Assembly: GCA_020851995.1 (NCBI GenBank)
Contig: JADZBO010000119.1
Location: 1-48,276, forward strand
Direction of reading: 5' to 3'
Origin: Burkholderiaceae bacterium
GTDB lineage: Bacteria > Pseudomonadota > Gammaproteobacteria > Burkholderiales > Burkholderiaceae_B
Length of the DNA stretch: 48,276 nt
The position numbers and the translations under genes are program-made. The notes under the pieces were generated by a model. The model was not told the origin of the DNA, made no database searches, and was given only the letters and a program-made list of their open reading frames with translations. Below, piece after piece: positions 36,884 through 45,036 of the stretch; the first letter of the stretch is position 1; the number at the start of each line of letters is the position of its first letter.

Positions 36884-38296
36884 TCAGCGCCCGAACGGGC
36901 CCATCTTGCCCATGCCCTTGATGCCACCCATCGCGCGCATCATCTTGGCCATGCCGCCCTTCTTCATCTGCTTCATCATGCCGCGCATCTGCTCAAACTG
37001 CGCCAGCATCCGGTTGACTTCCTGGACAGGCACGCCGGCACCCACGGCGATACGGCGCTTGCGTGTGGCCTTGAGCAATTCGGGCTTGGCACGCTCGAGC
37101 GGTGTCATGGAGTTCAGGATGCCTTCAGTGCGGCGCAGCTGCTTTTCAGCCTGCCCGCCCTGAATCTGGCCGGCTGCCTGCGCAAACTGCGCAGGCAACT
37201 TGTTCAGCAGCGAGGTCATGTCGCCCATTTTCTTGACCTGCGCAAGCTGATCACGGAAATCATTGAGGTCGAACTTGTCGCCGGATTTGATCTTGGCGGC
37301 GAGCTTCTCGGCCTCGGCGATGTCGATGTTCTTCTGAGCCTGCTCGACCAGCGACACGATGTCGCCCATGCCCAGAACGCGCTGCGCCATGCGTTCGGGA
37401 TGAAAGGGCTCAAGGCCGTCGAGCTTTTCCGATACGCCGACAAACTTCAGCGGCTTACCGGTGATGTGGCGCACAGAAAGCGCCGCGCCGCCGCGCGCAT
37501 CGCCATCGATCTTGGTCAGCACCACGCCCGTGAGCGGCAGGGCATCGCCAAAGGCCTTCGCCGTGTTCACGGCGTCCTGCCCCTGCATGGCGTCCACCAC
37601 GAAAAGTGTTTCGATCGGCTTGAGCAAATCGTGCAGTGCGCGAATTTCGCGCATCATCGCTTCATCAATGCCCAGGCGACCGGCCGTATCGACGATCAGG
37701 ACGTCCAGATGATGGCGCTTCGCAAAATCAACGGCTCCGCGCGCAATATCTTCCGGTTTCTGCGATGGGTCTGAAGGAATCCACTCGACGCCTACCTGCT
37801 GCGCCACCGTCTTGAGCTGCTCGATAGCCGCCGGACGGTAGACGTCGGCACTGACCACCGCGACCTTTTTCTTGCCGGTTTTGCGACCATGCTGCACATG
37901 GCCGCCCTCGCTGAGCCAGCGGGCAAGTTTGCCAGTGGTCGTGGTCTTGCCCGCGCCTTGCAAACCCGCCATCAGGATGATCGCCGGGGGCTGAGTCGCC
38001 AGCGACAACTCGCTCGCGTCGGGCCCGAGATCCCCGCCCATCAGGGCCGTGAGTTCGCGATGCACCACGCCGACCAGCGCCTGACCCGGCGAGAGGCTGC
38101 CAGCCACCTCTTCGCCAAGCGCCTTTTCCTTGACCTTGGCCAGGAAGTCGCGCACCACCGGTAACGATACGTCGGCCTCAAGCAGAGCCAGACGCACCTC
38201 GCGCAGCATTTCCTGCGTGTTGGCTTCAGTCAGGCGCGCTTCACCCCGAATTGTCTTGACGACACGGGAGAGGCGTTGGGTCAGATTTTCGAGCAT
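36884..38296 (-). CDS. ffh: Signal recognition particle protein Ffh
   Basis: 470 residues: N domain (1-95), G domain with GLQGAGKTTTTGKLA (111-125), DTAGRLGIDEAMM, TKIDGDARGGAALS, and the methionine-rich M domain (from about 325) ending MKKGGMAKMMRAMGGIKGMG... It binds 4.5S RNA and signal sequences. It is divergent from the YpjD-like gene, with the starts 28 bp apart. Confidence 0.98.
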   Translation of the reverse strand: MLENLTQRLSRVVKTIRGEARLTEANTQEMLREVRLALLEADVSLPVVRDFLAKVKEKALGEEVAGSLSPGQALVGVVHRELTALMGGDLGPDASELSLATQPPAIILMAGLQGAGKTTTTGKLARWLSEGGHVQHGRKTGKKKVAVVSADVYRPAAIEQLKTVAQQVGVEWIPSDPSQKPEDIARGAVDFAKRHHLDVLIVDTAGRLGIDEAMMREIRALHDLLKPIETLFVVDAMQGQDAVNTAKAFGDALPLTGVVLTKIDGDARGGAALSVRHITGKPLKFVGVSEKLDGLEPFHPERMAQRVLGMGDIVSLVEQAQKNIDIAEAEKLAAKIKSGDKFDLNDFRDQLAQVKKMGDMTSLLNKLPAQFAQAAGQIQGGQAEKQLRRTEGILNSMTPLERAKPELLKATRKRRIAVGAGVPVQEVNRMLAQFEQMRGMMKQMKKGGMAKMMRAMGGIKGMGKMGPFGR

Positions 38297-38324
38297 GGGG
38301 GCTGTTTCGCTTTACACTACGAGG

Positions 38325-39179
38325 ATGTCTTCCGGCATTGTATTTCACTCGCTGGCCGCACTGGCCTACACCGTTCTGGCGATCTTACTCTGGCACGCGC
38401 TTTTGGCCGGCCGCCCCGTCGCGCATGTCGGCCGGGCCGAACGTTTCGGCGTACTCGTGGCGATCCTCCTGCATGGCCTCGCGCTGTACCAGGCGATCCT
38501 GCGCGATAACCATCTCCAGCTGGGCTGGTCGTTGGCGCTTTCGGCCGCCGTCTGGCTGGGCATGCTTGTTTTCTGGCTCGAAAGCCTGGTGCTCAGGATC
38601 GATGGCCTGCTGCTGCTGCTGTTGCCGGCTGGCGCGCTGTCGTGCCTGATGGCCGCACTGTTTCCCGACGCTCAGCTCATTGCGCACGCCTCCAGCGCGG
38701 CGCTGCGCGTGCACCTGCTGATTGCCCTGTCAGCCTATGGCCTGATCACCGTCGCCGCGCTGCAAGCCATGCTGATGTCGGCACTCGACCGCCACCTGCG
38801 CTTTCCCCGCGAGCGGGCAACCAACGCACACGGCCTGCAGGCCATGATCGGGCGCATGCTCGACGTTCAACCCCCGCTGCTGGCACAGGAGCACCTGCTC
38901 TTTCGGGTGATCTGGGTGGCATTTGGCGCGCTGTCGCTCGCGGTGGTCACCGGCTCGCTGATCTCCATGGCGGCCACCGGCAAGCTGCTGCCGTTCGACC
39001 ACAAGTCCGTGTTCACGCTGCTCTCGTGGGCCACGTTCGGCGTGCTCCTGCTTGGCCGCCACCTGCGTGGCTGGCGCGGGCGCATCGCCCTGCGCTACAC
39101 GCTGGTGGGCTTCGTCTTCGTCGTGCTCGCCTATACCGGCAGTCGCTTCGTCATCGAAGTCATCCTGCAAAGAGGCTGA
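38325..39179 (+). CDS. CcsA/YpjD-like inner membrane protein (cytochrome c assembly family)
   Basis: 284 residues with about eight membrane helices. The CcsA/ResC-like C-terminal region includes RVHLLIALSAYGLITVAALQA, the stretch around FDHKSVFTLLSWATFGVLLLGRHLRGWRGR, and several histidines that could touch heme (RVHL, FDHKS). Paired with ffh divergently, as for E. coli ypjD beside ffh. Its exact role is not settled; true heme-ligation partners (ResB) are not next to it. ATG 38325 has GAGG upstream. Confidence 0.88.
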   Translation: MSSGIVFHSLAALAYTVLAILLWHALLAGRPVAHVGRAERFGVLVAILLHGLALYQAILRDNHLQLGWSLALSAAVWLGMLVFWLESLVLRIDGLLLLLLPAGALSCLMAALFPDAQLIAHASSAALRVHLLIALSAYGLITVAALQAMLMSALDRHLRFPRERATNAHGLQAMIGRMLDVQPPLLAQEHLLFRVIWVAFGALSLAVVTGSLISMAATGKLLPFDHKSVFTLLSWATFGVLLLGRHLRGWRGRIALRYTLVGFVFVVLAYTGSRFVIEVILQRG

Positions 39180-39180
39180 C

Positions 39181-39456
39181 ATGGGCAAAGCGATTTTCTG
39201 GGTCGTGGTGATACTCGGCGTGCTGATGCTTGCGCGGGTGCTGGCCCGCAGCAAGGCAGCGAGTGCGGCGAAATCAAAGGCGCGACAGGCAAATCCGCCC
39301 CAGGCGCACCCTGCCTCTTCCCAGGGCGACCCGGAAGCCATGGTGCGCTGCGCGCACTGCGGCGTACACCTGCCACGCTCGGAAGCCAGGATGCTCGGGG
39401 GCAACACCTGGTGCAGCAACGAGCACGCCAGGCTTGGTGCACGCAAGCAAGGCTAG
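39181..39456 (+). CDS. PP0621 family zinc-ribbon membrane protein
   Basis: 91 residues: one N-terminal membrane helix (AIFWVVVILGVLMLARVLA), a flexible basic/proline linker, then a putative metal-binding end MVRCAHCGVHLPRSEA...WCSNEHA with CxxC and a later Cys-His. I recall the family as PP0621; its role is unknown. One base separates it from the gene before, and it lies 10 bp before ampD. Confidence 0.8.
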   Translation: MGKAIFWVVVILGVLMLARVLARSKAASAAKSKARQANPPQAHPASSQGDPEAMVRCAHCGVHLPRSEARMLGGNTWCSNEHARLGARKQG

Positions 39457-39466
39457 CGCAGTCGCC

Positions 39467-40045
39467 ATGAAGCTCGACGCACTGGGCTGGCTTGAAGCAG
39501 GCGCCGGAATCTCACGAATGCCCTCGCCCAACTGCGACCCGCGTCCTGCAGGCGAAGCCATCTGCCTGCTGGTCTTGCACAACATCAGCCTGCCACCGGG
39601 TCAGTTTCTGAACGGGTTCGTCGGCGACCTCTTTCTGAACCGGCTGGACACGACCGCCGATCCATGGTTTTCCAACGTCGTCGGTCTGCGCGTATCGGCA
39701 CACTTCCTGATTGATCGCCATGGGAACATCACGCAGTTCGTTGGCTGCGAACAGCGCGCCTGGCATGCCGGGGTTTCAGTGTTTGCCGGGCGCGAACGCT
39801 GCAATGATTTTTCGATCGGAATCGAACTCGAAGGCACGGATGACCTGCCCTTCACTCAGGCCCAGTACGATCGGCTGGCCGAGCTGACCGACTGCCTGCG
39901 CAGGCGTTATCCGCTGAGCGCTGTACGAGGTCACAGCCACATCGCCCCGCTACGCAAAACGGATCCCGGAGCCTGTTTCGACTGGCCTCGCTATGCGCGC
40001 ATGACAGGGTGGCCGCCCGATGCGCTGCCGAACGAAATTGCCTGA
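39467..40045 (+). CDS. ampD: 1,6-anhydro-N-acetylmuramyl-L-alanine amidase AmpD
   Basis: 192 residues, zinc amidase-2 fold. Zinc ligands by motif: His38 (LLVLHNISLPPG), His156 (RGHSHIAP) and Asp166 (KTDPG). Glu119/120 lie in SIGIELEGTDD. It cuts recycled muropeptides in the cytoplasm and so also keeps AmpR-type beta-lactamase induction low. ATG 39467 is the family start; no good earlier site is seen. Confidence 0.95.
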   Translation: MKLDALGWLEAGAGISRMPSPNCDPRPAGEAICLLVLHNISLPPGQFLNGFVGDLFLNRLDTTADPWFSNVVGLRVSAHFLIDRHGNITQFVGCEQRAWHAGVSVFAGRERCNDFSIGIELEGTDDLPFTQAQYDRLAELTDCLRRRYPLSAVRGHSHIAPLRKTDPGACFDWPRYARMTGWPPDALPNEIA

Positions 40046-40109
40046 CCAGGTCGCAGCAATCGCGCTCTTTCCAGGCGCAAGCAGATCAGCGTTCAGGGAA
40101 CATGTGGAA

Positions 40110-40134
40110 CGGGGTGCCTCAAGGGCACCCCGTC
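40110..40134. terminator. Hairpin between convergent ampD and htpG
   Basis: ACGGGGTGCC (40110-40119) and GGCACCCCGT (40125-40134) form a perfect 10-bp stem with a five-base loop, between the ampD and htpG stops. There is no T run on either strand, but its strength and place fit a bidirectional terminator. Confidence 0.5.
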
Positions 40135-40186
40135 ATCACTCACATTGAATGGCACGCCAGGGCGCCCTGACAGCCGATTGCGTACT

Positions 40187-42094
40187 TTAGCCCAGCAACA
40201 GCTTGTTGACCCGACGGACAAATGCGGCGGGATCCGGCACCTGCGACCCGTCGGCCAGCATCGCCTGCTCCAGCAGCAACGCAGCCCAATCATTAAATAC
40301 CTCGCCCTCGGCCGACTTGAGTTTGGCGACGATCGCGTGGTCGGGATTGATTTCCAGGACCGGCAGGATGCTGGGCGCTTCCTGACCGGCTGACTTCAAC
40401 AGGCGTTGCAGGTGCGGGCTCAGTTCGTTCTGCCCGACCACGACGCAGGACGGCGAGTCGACGAGCCGGGCCGTCACGCGCACTTCCTTGACGCGGTCCT
40501 TGAGGGCTTCCTGAATGCGCTCGACCAGCGGCTTGAATTGTTCGGCCACTTCGGACTGATGCTTCTTTTCAGCCTCGTCCGCCAGTGACTCCAGATCCAG
40601 ACCGCCCTTGGCGACAGAGACCAGTTGCTTACCGTCGAACTCGCGCAGGTGCGACAGCATCCATTCATCGACGCGATCCCACATGACCAGAACTTCGATG
40701 CCCTTCTTGCGGAAAATTTCCAGGTGCGGACTGTTGTGCCCTGCCAGATAGCTGTCGGCAGTGACGTAATAAATCTTGTCCTGACCTTCCTTCATGCGCC
40801 CGACGTAGTCCGCCAGCGATACGACCTGAGCATCGCTGTCGTCCTTGGTGGACGCAAAGCGCAGCAGTTTGGAGATGCGTTCCAGATTGGCGGGATCCTC
40901 CCCGGTACCTTCCTTGAGCACCTGGCCAAACTCGGTCCAGAACGTGGCGTAATCTTCTTTGCGATTTTCGGCCAGATCTTCGAGCAAGCCGAGAATGCGC
41001 TTGGCACTGCCCTCGCGAATTGCACGCACATCACGGCTTTCCTGAAGGAGCTCTCGCGATACGTTCAGCGGCAGGTCGGAGGAATCAATCACGCCGCGCG
41101 CAAAGCGCAGATAGGCGGGCAATAGCTGGTCGGCATCGTCCATGATGAAGACGCGCCGGACGTAAAGCTTGACGCCACGGCGGGCATCCCGGTCCCACAG
41201 ATCGTAAGGCGCGTGGCGCGGCACAAACAGCAGTTGCGTGTATTCGCTGCGTCCCTCGACGCGATTGTGCGTCCACGCCAGCGGATCTTCAAAGTCGTGC
41301 GAAACGTGCTTGTAGAACTCGCGATACTGCTCGTCAGTGATGTCGGATTTATTGCGCGTCCAGAGCGCGTTCGCCTGGTTGACGGCTTCCCATTCGGTCG
41401 TCTTGACCTGCTCGGACTTGTCCTTGTCCCATTCTTCCTTGAGCATTTGGACCGGAATCGAGATGTGGTCAGAGTAGCGGCGCAGGATTTCGCGCAGTTT
41501 GTAGCCTGACAGGAATTCATCCTCGTCGGCGCGCAGGTGCAGCGTGACGTCGGTACCCCGCGCATCTTTTTCGATGGCGGTCACGGTAAATTCGCCCTGA
41601 CCGTCGGACACCCATTCAATGGCCTGGTCAGACGTCAACCCCGCGCGGCGGCTTCGAACGGTGACCTTGTCGGCCACAATGAAAGACGAGTAGAAGCCCA
41701 CGCCGAACTGACCGATCAACTGGGCATCTTTCTGGTTGTCGCCCGTCAGTTTGCTGAAGAACTCCCTCGTGCCGGAACGCGCAATCGTCCCGAGGTGCGA
41801 AATCGCCTCTTCGCGCGAAAGGCCAACGCCGTTATCCGAGATGGTGATCGTACGGGCAGCCTTATCAAAATCGACACGCACCCGAAGATCACTGTCGCCC
41901 GCCATCAGATCCGGTTGGTCGATCGCTTCAAAGCGAAGTTTGTCGCAGGCGTCCGAAGCGTTGGAGACCAATTCGCGCAAGAAGATTTCCTTGTTGCTGT
42001 AAAGCGAATGGATCATGAGGTGAAGCAGTTGCTTGACCTCGGCCTGGAAGCCCAGGGTTTGCGAAGCGTCTGCGCTGGAAGTTGTCTGATTCAT
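40187..42094 (-). CDS. htpG: Chaperone protein HtpG (Hsp90)
   Basis: 635 residues from ATG 42094 (GTG 42103 is also in frame). N-terminal ATPase motifs: [30 protein letters not shown] and [17 protein letters not shown]; middle and C-terminal dimer domains follow. It folds client proteins under stress. Upstream lies a near-perfect sigma32 promoter (42176-42203), so heat-shock control is likely. Confidence 0.98.
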   Translation of the reverse strand: MNQTTSSADASQTLGFQAEVKQLLHLMIHSLYSNKEIFLRELVSNASDACDKLRFEAIDQPDLMAGDSDLRVRVDFDKAARTITISDNGVGLSREEAISHLGTIARSGTREFFSKLTGDNQKDAQLIGQFGVGFYSSFIVADKVTVRSRRAGLTSDQAIEWVSDGQGEFTVTAIEKDARGTDVTLHLRADEDEFLSGYKLREILRRYSDHISIPVQMLKEEWDKDKSEQVKTTEWEAVNQANALWTRNKSDITDEQYREFYKHVSHDFEDPLAWTHNRVEGRSEYTQLLFVPRHAPYDLWDRDARRGVKLYVRRVFIMDDADQLLPAYLRFARGVIDSSDLPLNVSRELLQESRDVRAIREGSAKRILGLLEDLAENRKEDYATFWTEFGQVLKEGTGEDPANLERISKLLRFASTKDDSDAQVVSLADYVGRMKEGQDKIYYVTADSYLAGHNSPHLEIFRKKGIEVLVMWDRVDEWMLSHLREFDGKQLVSVAKGGLDLESLADEAEKKHQSEVAEQFKPLVERIQEALKDRVKEVRVTARLVDSPSCVVVGQNELSPHLQRLLKSAGQEAPSILPVLEINPDHAIVAKLKSAEGEVFNDWAALLLEQAMLADGSQVPDPAAFVRRVNKLLLG

Positions 42095-42175
42095 AGTGCT
42101 CACTCAAAGGGTTGCCGGCTGATCATTGGGCCACGGACTCAGCCTGCTGGGGGCTGAGGGGCCGTATCCACGGGT

Positions 42176-42203
42176 ACTTGGGGACTAACAGGCGCTTTTC
42201 AAG
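42176..42203 (-). promoter_or_regulatory. Sigma32 (heat-shock) promoter of htpG
   Basis: On the minus strand CTTGAAA (42197-42203), a 13-base spacer, then CCCCAAGT (42176-42183), against the RpoH consensus CTTGAAA-N11-16-CCCCATNT: one mismatch. It predicts a leader of about 75 nt to the htpG ATG. Confidence 0.8.
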
Positions 42204-42279
42204 TCGAGGCGCCATGCAAAATTTCTGGAAGGCTTTACAATGACGCTCACTCTGCCGGAGCCGTTCTGCTCTGCCCCCT

Positions 42280-42364
42280 GCCCGGGTGGTGAAATTGGTA
42301 GACGCAGGGGACTCAAAATCCCCCGCCGCAAGGCGTGCCGGTTCGATTCCGGCCCCGGGCACCA
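42280..42364 (+). tRNA. tRNA-Leu, anticodon CAA, island attachment target
   Basis: 85 nt with encoded CCA. Acceptor GCCCGGG/CCCGGGC, anticodon arm GGGGA-CTCAAAA-TCCCC giving CAA, a long class II variable arm (CGCCGCAAGGCGT) and T arm GCCGG-TTCGATT-CCGGC. The stretch from 42304 to the CCA is repeated perfectly at 43212-43272, so the gene serves as integration site for mobile DNA. Confidence 0.97.
42304..42364. repeat. Left 61-bp direct repeat (att core in tRNA-Leu)
   Basis: From the end of the D arm through the anticodon arm to the 3' CCA of the tRNA. It is identical over 61 bases to 43212-43272, 908 bp away. This matches the usual product of tyrosine-recombinase integration at the 3' part of a tRNA. 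Confidence 0.9.
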
Positions 42365-42396
42365 CTAAAATCAAGGCTCTCCGAGCAAACTGCTCG

Positions 42397-42431
42397 AAAA
42401 GTGTGCAGTGACACAGTTGTGACACACTTTT
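42397..42431. terminator. Bidirectional hairpin between tRNA-Leu and parE
   Basis: AAAAGTGTG (42397-42405) and CACACTTTT (42423-42431) are inverted repeats with a 17-base loop; both strands end the stem with four T. The loop side holds a direct repeat GTGACACA (42408-42415, 42419-42426). A smaller stem CGAGCA/TGCTCG (42382-42396) lies beside it. It may stop both the tRNA and the parDE transcript. Confidence 0.5.
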
Positions 42432-42486
42432 GGGATTTGGTTGTACGGCTCAGCTTTGTTTGGCCTCGACTTTTTGCCTCAAAGCT

Positions 42487-42807
42487 CTACTGCGTTCCGA
42501 GTCCGCTGAAATCGGGAGCAAATGAACTGCCGATATCTCTTGCATGGTGCAACACTCGAACCAGAGTGATGCCGTCCACATCAGCCGTGTAGAACAAAAT
42601 GTACGGTGTTGAGGTGGGCCAGCTCCTGATTCGATCGTCAAGCTCCGGTCTTGCTCTGCCCATTAAGGGCTGAAGAGACAGCGTTATCGCTTCGCGCTCG
42701 ATGTCATCCAAAACGTGGTCTGCACTTATTTCGCTCCTTTGAGCAATGTACAACCAAGCATCCAATAAATCGACTTTGGCCACGTCCGTGTAGACGACAC
42801 GCGCCAT
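42487..42807 (-). CDS. parE: Type II toxin, RelE/ParE family
   Basis: 106 residues with the ParE-like order: VVYTDVAKVDLLDAWLYIAQRS (helical hairpin), RARPELDDRIRSWPTSTPYILFY (core strands) and VDGITLVRVLHHARDI (last strand with the R-V-L-H-x-x-R/D pattern). ParE toxins poison gyrase; RelE types cut mRNA; sequence favours ParE. The ATG overlaps the antitoxin stop by one base (TAATG). The pair lies between two copies of the tRNA-Leu end. Confidence 0.88.
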   Translation of the reverse strand: MARVVYTDVAKVDLLDAWLYIAQRSEISADHVLDDIEREAITLSLQPLMGRARPELDDRIRSWPTSTPYILFYTADVDGITLVRVLHHARDIGSSFAPDFSGLGTQ

Positions 42808-43079
42808 TAAATATCGCCCTTCATCTTCAATTTTTTACGGCCTTCGGATTTAATGTCTTCCATATTTGCACCGGAAACTCGACCCGAACGAACGTCGGCC
42901 ATGCCCTTCGCAATGTCCGATTTCAGAAATTGCAAACTACCTATTTGCACTTGTTGATAGGCCTCGAATAATCGCAACGCCTCACGGATGACCTCACTGG
43001 CAGAGCCATAAAGCCCGGAAGCCACATGTTCGCGCACTCGATTTTCCAATTCAATGGGCAGTGAGACATTTAATGACAT
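42807..43079 (-). CDS. parD: Antitoxin, ParD/CopG ribbon-helix-helix family
   Basis: 90 residues from ATG 43079 (MSLNVSLPIELENRVREHV). The N-terminal ribbon-helix-helix would bind DNA, and GLYGSASEVIREALRLFE is the family signature. The C-terminal tail would bind and neutralise ParE. An upstream in-frame ATG at 43112 is inside the palindromic operator and is unlikely. The gene likely represses itself at 43097-43111. Confidence 0.88.
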   Translation of the reverse strand: MSLNVSLPIELENRVREHVASGLYGSASEVIREALRLFEAYQQVQIGSLQFLKSDIAKGMADVRSGRVSGANMEDIKSEGRKKLKMKGDI

Positions 43080-43096
43080 ATATTTCTCTCTTCGTA

Positions 43097-43111
43097 TGGC
43101 AAACTTTGCCA
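43097..43111. promoter_or_regulatory. Palindromic operator of parDE
   Basis: TGGCAAA-C-TTTGCCA, a perfect 7+1+7 palindrome, sits 17 bp upstream of the parD start. A further TGGCATATG lies next to it (43117-43125). Ribbon-helix-helix antitoxins normally bind such sites to repress their own operon. Confidence 0.65.
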
Positions 43112-43211
43112 TTCATTGGCATATGATGATTCAAATTTCATCGACCGTCAATTTCATTGATGCGACATTTTTCGCACGGTCGACTTACCGCACAAACCCT
43201 CTGCGATAGAG

Positions 43212-43272
43212 GCAGGGGACTCAAAATCCCCCGCCGCAAGGCGTGCCGGTTCGATTCCGGCCCCGGGCACCA
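43212..43272. repeat. Right 61-bp direct repeat (tRNA-Leu 3' fragment, att site)
   Basis: Exact copy of 42304-42364. The bases before it (CTGCGATAGAG) do not form the tRNA 5' half, so it is an incomplete tRNA, not a second gene. It marks the junction between the parDE segment and the integrase-led element that follows 134 bp later. Confidence 0.9.
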
Positions 43273-43405
43273 TTCAAAATTCTCTAGTGTTTTCAACATC
43301 TTAGAGACTTTGAAGGTAACTCCCAGATACTGGGGGATTTTTCAGAATCGTTGGTCAGGTACAGTTTCGGTACAGTGCTGCGGCGCTAGCCTCACCGAAA
43401 CCGCT

Positions 43406-44473
43406 ATGGCAACCATCGTCAAGACTCCTTCAGGCACATGGAAAGCGCTGATCCGCAAGACGGGTTGGCCTCCAACGGCTAAGACATTCCGCACCAAACG
43501 CGACGCCGAAGACTGGTCTCGCCGAACCGAAGACGAAATGGTTCGCGGCGTCTATATCCAGCGCGGCCCCGCCGAACGCATGACGGTCGAAGTAGCCCTT
43601 ACTCGCTACCTGCGCGAAGTCACCCCTACAAAACGTGAGTCCACCCAAGTCGGCGAGCGCAAAAAAGCCCTGGCACTGACCCAGCATCTGGGCAAATACT
43701 CTCTCGCCGCATTGAGTGCCGAAATAGTCGCGCAGTATCGCGACACGCGGCTTGCGGGCGATGACGATGCAAAGGGCAAGCCCGTTCCACGCAGCAACAA
43801 CACGGTGCGACTGGAACTGGCACTACTCAGCCACCTCTTCACCATCGCAATCAAGGAATGGGGTATCGGACTGCCATTCAACCCAGTCTCCAACATCCGT
43901 CGTCCTGCGCCAGGCGCTGGACGCAATCGCCGGCTGACAGTGGCAGAAAACAAGCGCTTGCTCGCCGCCGTGGATAGCCACTCCAACCCGATGTTCAGTT
44001 GGATCGTGCGCGGCGCACTGGAGACGGGAATGCGGCTCTCTGAGATCGCTGGCCTACGACTTAACCAAGTTGACCTGCAACGCCGCGTTATCCGTCTCGA
44101 GCACACAAAGAATTCTTCGCCTCGAACGGTTCCTCTCACGGCAGCAGCTACCCAGGTTTTTCAGAACGCCGTAAACAACCCAATACGCCCTGGCGAAACC
44201 GACCTCCTGTTCTTTGGCGAACCGGGCAAAGACGGCAGGCGCCGTCCCTACATGTTCGACAAAGCCTGGACACAGGCCAAGGCCGATGCTGGCTTGGTGA
44301 ACTTCAGATTTCACGACCTGCGCCACGAAGCGGTCAGCCGCTTTGTTGAGGCTGGGTTATCAGATCAGGAAGTTGCAGCCATCAGCGGGCACAAGTCCAT
44401 GCAGATGCTGAAAAGGTATACGCATTTGCGGGCTGAGGATTTGGTCGAGAAACTGGATCGAGTGCGGCTGTAG
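43406..44473 (+). CDS. Tyrosine-type site-specific integrase
   Basis: 355 residues from ATG 43406. An N-terminal arm-binding part is followed by a core-binding domain (about 55-150) and the catalytic domain with all residues: Arg210 (ETGMRLSEIAGL), Lys235 (EHTKNSSPRTVPL), His303 and Arg306 (FHDLRHEAVSR), His329 (SGHKSMQML) and Tyr338 (KRYTHLR). It is therefore likely active. The frame stays open back through the tRNA fragment to 43157, but that part is tRNA sequence and not protein-like. It lies next to the 61-bp repeat it presumably acts on. Confidence 0.95.
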   Translation: MATIVKTPSGTWKALIRKTGWPPTAKTFRTKRDAEDWSRRTEDEMVRGVYIQRGPAERMTVEVALTRYLREVTPTKRESTQVGERKKALALTQHLGKYSLAALSAEIVAQYRDTRLAGDDDAKGKPVPRSNNTVRLELALLSHLFTIAIKEWGIGLPFNPVSNIRRPAPGAGRNRRLTVAENKRLLAAVDSHSNPMFSWIVRGALETGMRLSEIAGLRLNQVDLQRRVIRLEHTKNSSPRTVPLTAAATQVFQNAVNNPIRPGETDLLFFGEPGKDGRRRPYMFDKAWTQAKADAGLVNFRFHDLRHEAVSRFVEAGLSDQEVAAISGHKSMQMLKRYTHLRAEDLVEKLDRVRL

Positions 44474-44781
44474 ACAGGTTAGTTCGCCCTCTGTGTCATT
44501 TTCCAAACTGCTGATCACTGAATTCGCAGAATTTTCAGCCAAATGTGCAAGCAAGTGTTTCCTAGCACCTGCAAGCCTCTGATTTGCATAGAAATTCAGC
44601 CAATCCATCCTTTCAGCCCGATAACCAATCGATGTAATTTTGGTCGTCAATATCGCCGAAACACGAATACCAAGATAGGGAATATTGGTTCAAAATCAAT
44701 TACTTACGACAGCAATGCGCTTGTCCGACTAGCTCTGACTAACCAGAATTGCGCCTAATTAGTCCTGTGATAGGTGCATTC
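44474..44781. other. Intergenic region after the integrase
   Basis: About 308 bp, clearly more AT-rich than the core genome. It holds a near-repeat (GAATTTTCAGCCAA near 44531 and GAAATTCAGCCAAT near 44590) and two TGCAAGC copies (about 44547 and 44570). I see no convincing gene, terminator or recombination core. It could hold arm sites for the integrase or an origin for the nearby RepA. Confidence 0.4.
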
Positions 44782-45036
44782 ATGACGACGGAAGAATTTC
44801 TGCTGGGGCGCTTCGGGCCACTGATGAGCATTGCTGATGTGGCAGGGATTTTGGGTCGCTCTGCTGATGGATTTAGGGTCGCGCTTTATTCAGACGGTGA
44901 TGTCTCTCGTCGGCTCCGGCCGACCATGGTGCGAATCGGTCGGAGAGTCTACTTCCGCACATTGCAATTGGCAGACGCTTTGGGCTTGGACAGCCCAGAG
45001 GCCAATGGAACACTCCTGCACGCCTCGCAATCCTGA
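44782..45036 (+). CDS. Small helix-turn-helix protein (AlpA/excisionase-like)
   Basis: 84 residues. MSIADVAGILGRSADGFRVAL (15-35) fits a winged HTH of the AlpA/MerR-like kind, followed by RPTMVRIGRRVYFRTLQLADAL, the beta wing. Proteins like this near integrases serve as excisionases or regulators. The start ATG 44782 is preferred over 44749. The stop overlaps the repA start (TGATG), so the two are coupled. Confidence 0.72.
   Translation: MTTEEFLLGRFGPLMSIADVAGILGRSADGFRVALYSDGDVSRRLRPTMVRIGRRVYFRTLQLADALGLDSPEANGTLLHASQS

Noticed and set aside
43157-43405. N-terminal extension of the integrase
   Set aside because: The frame passes through the 61-bp tRNA fragment; the family start with MATIVKTPSGTWKALIRK is at 43406.
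44360-44650. 96-codon minus-strand frame at the end of the integrase gene
   Set aside because: Half of it is antisense to the integrase end and no family features appear.
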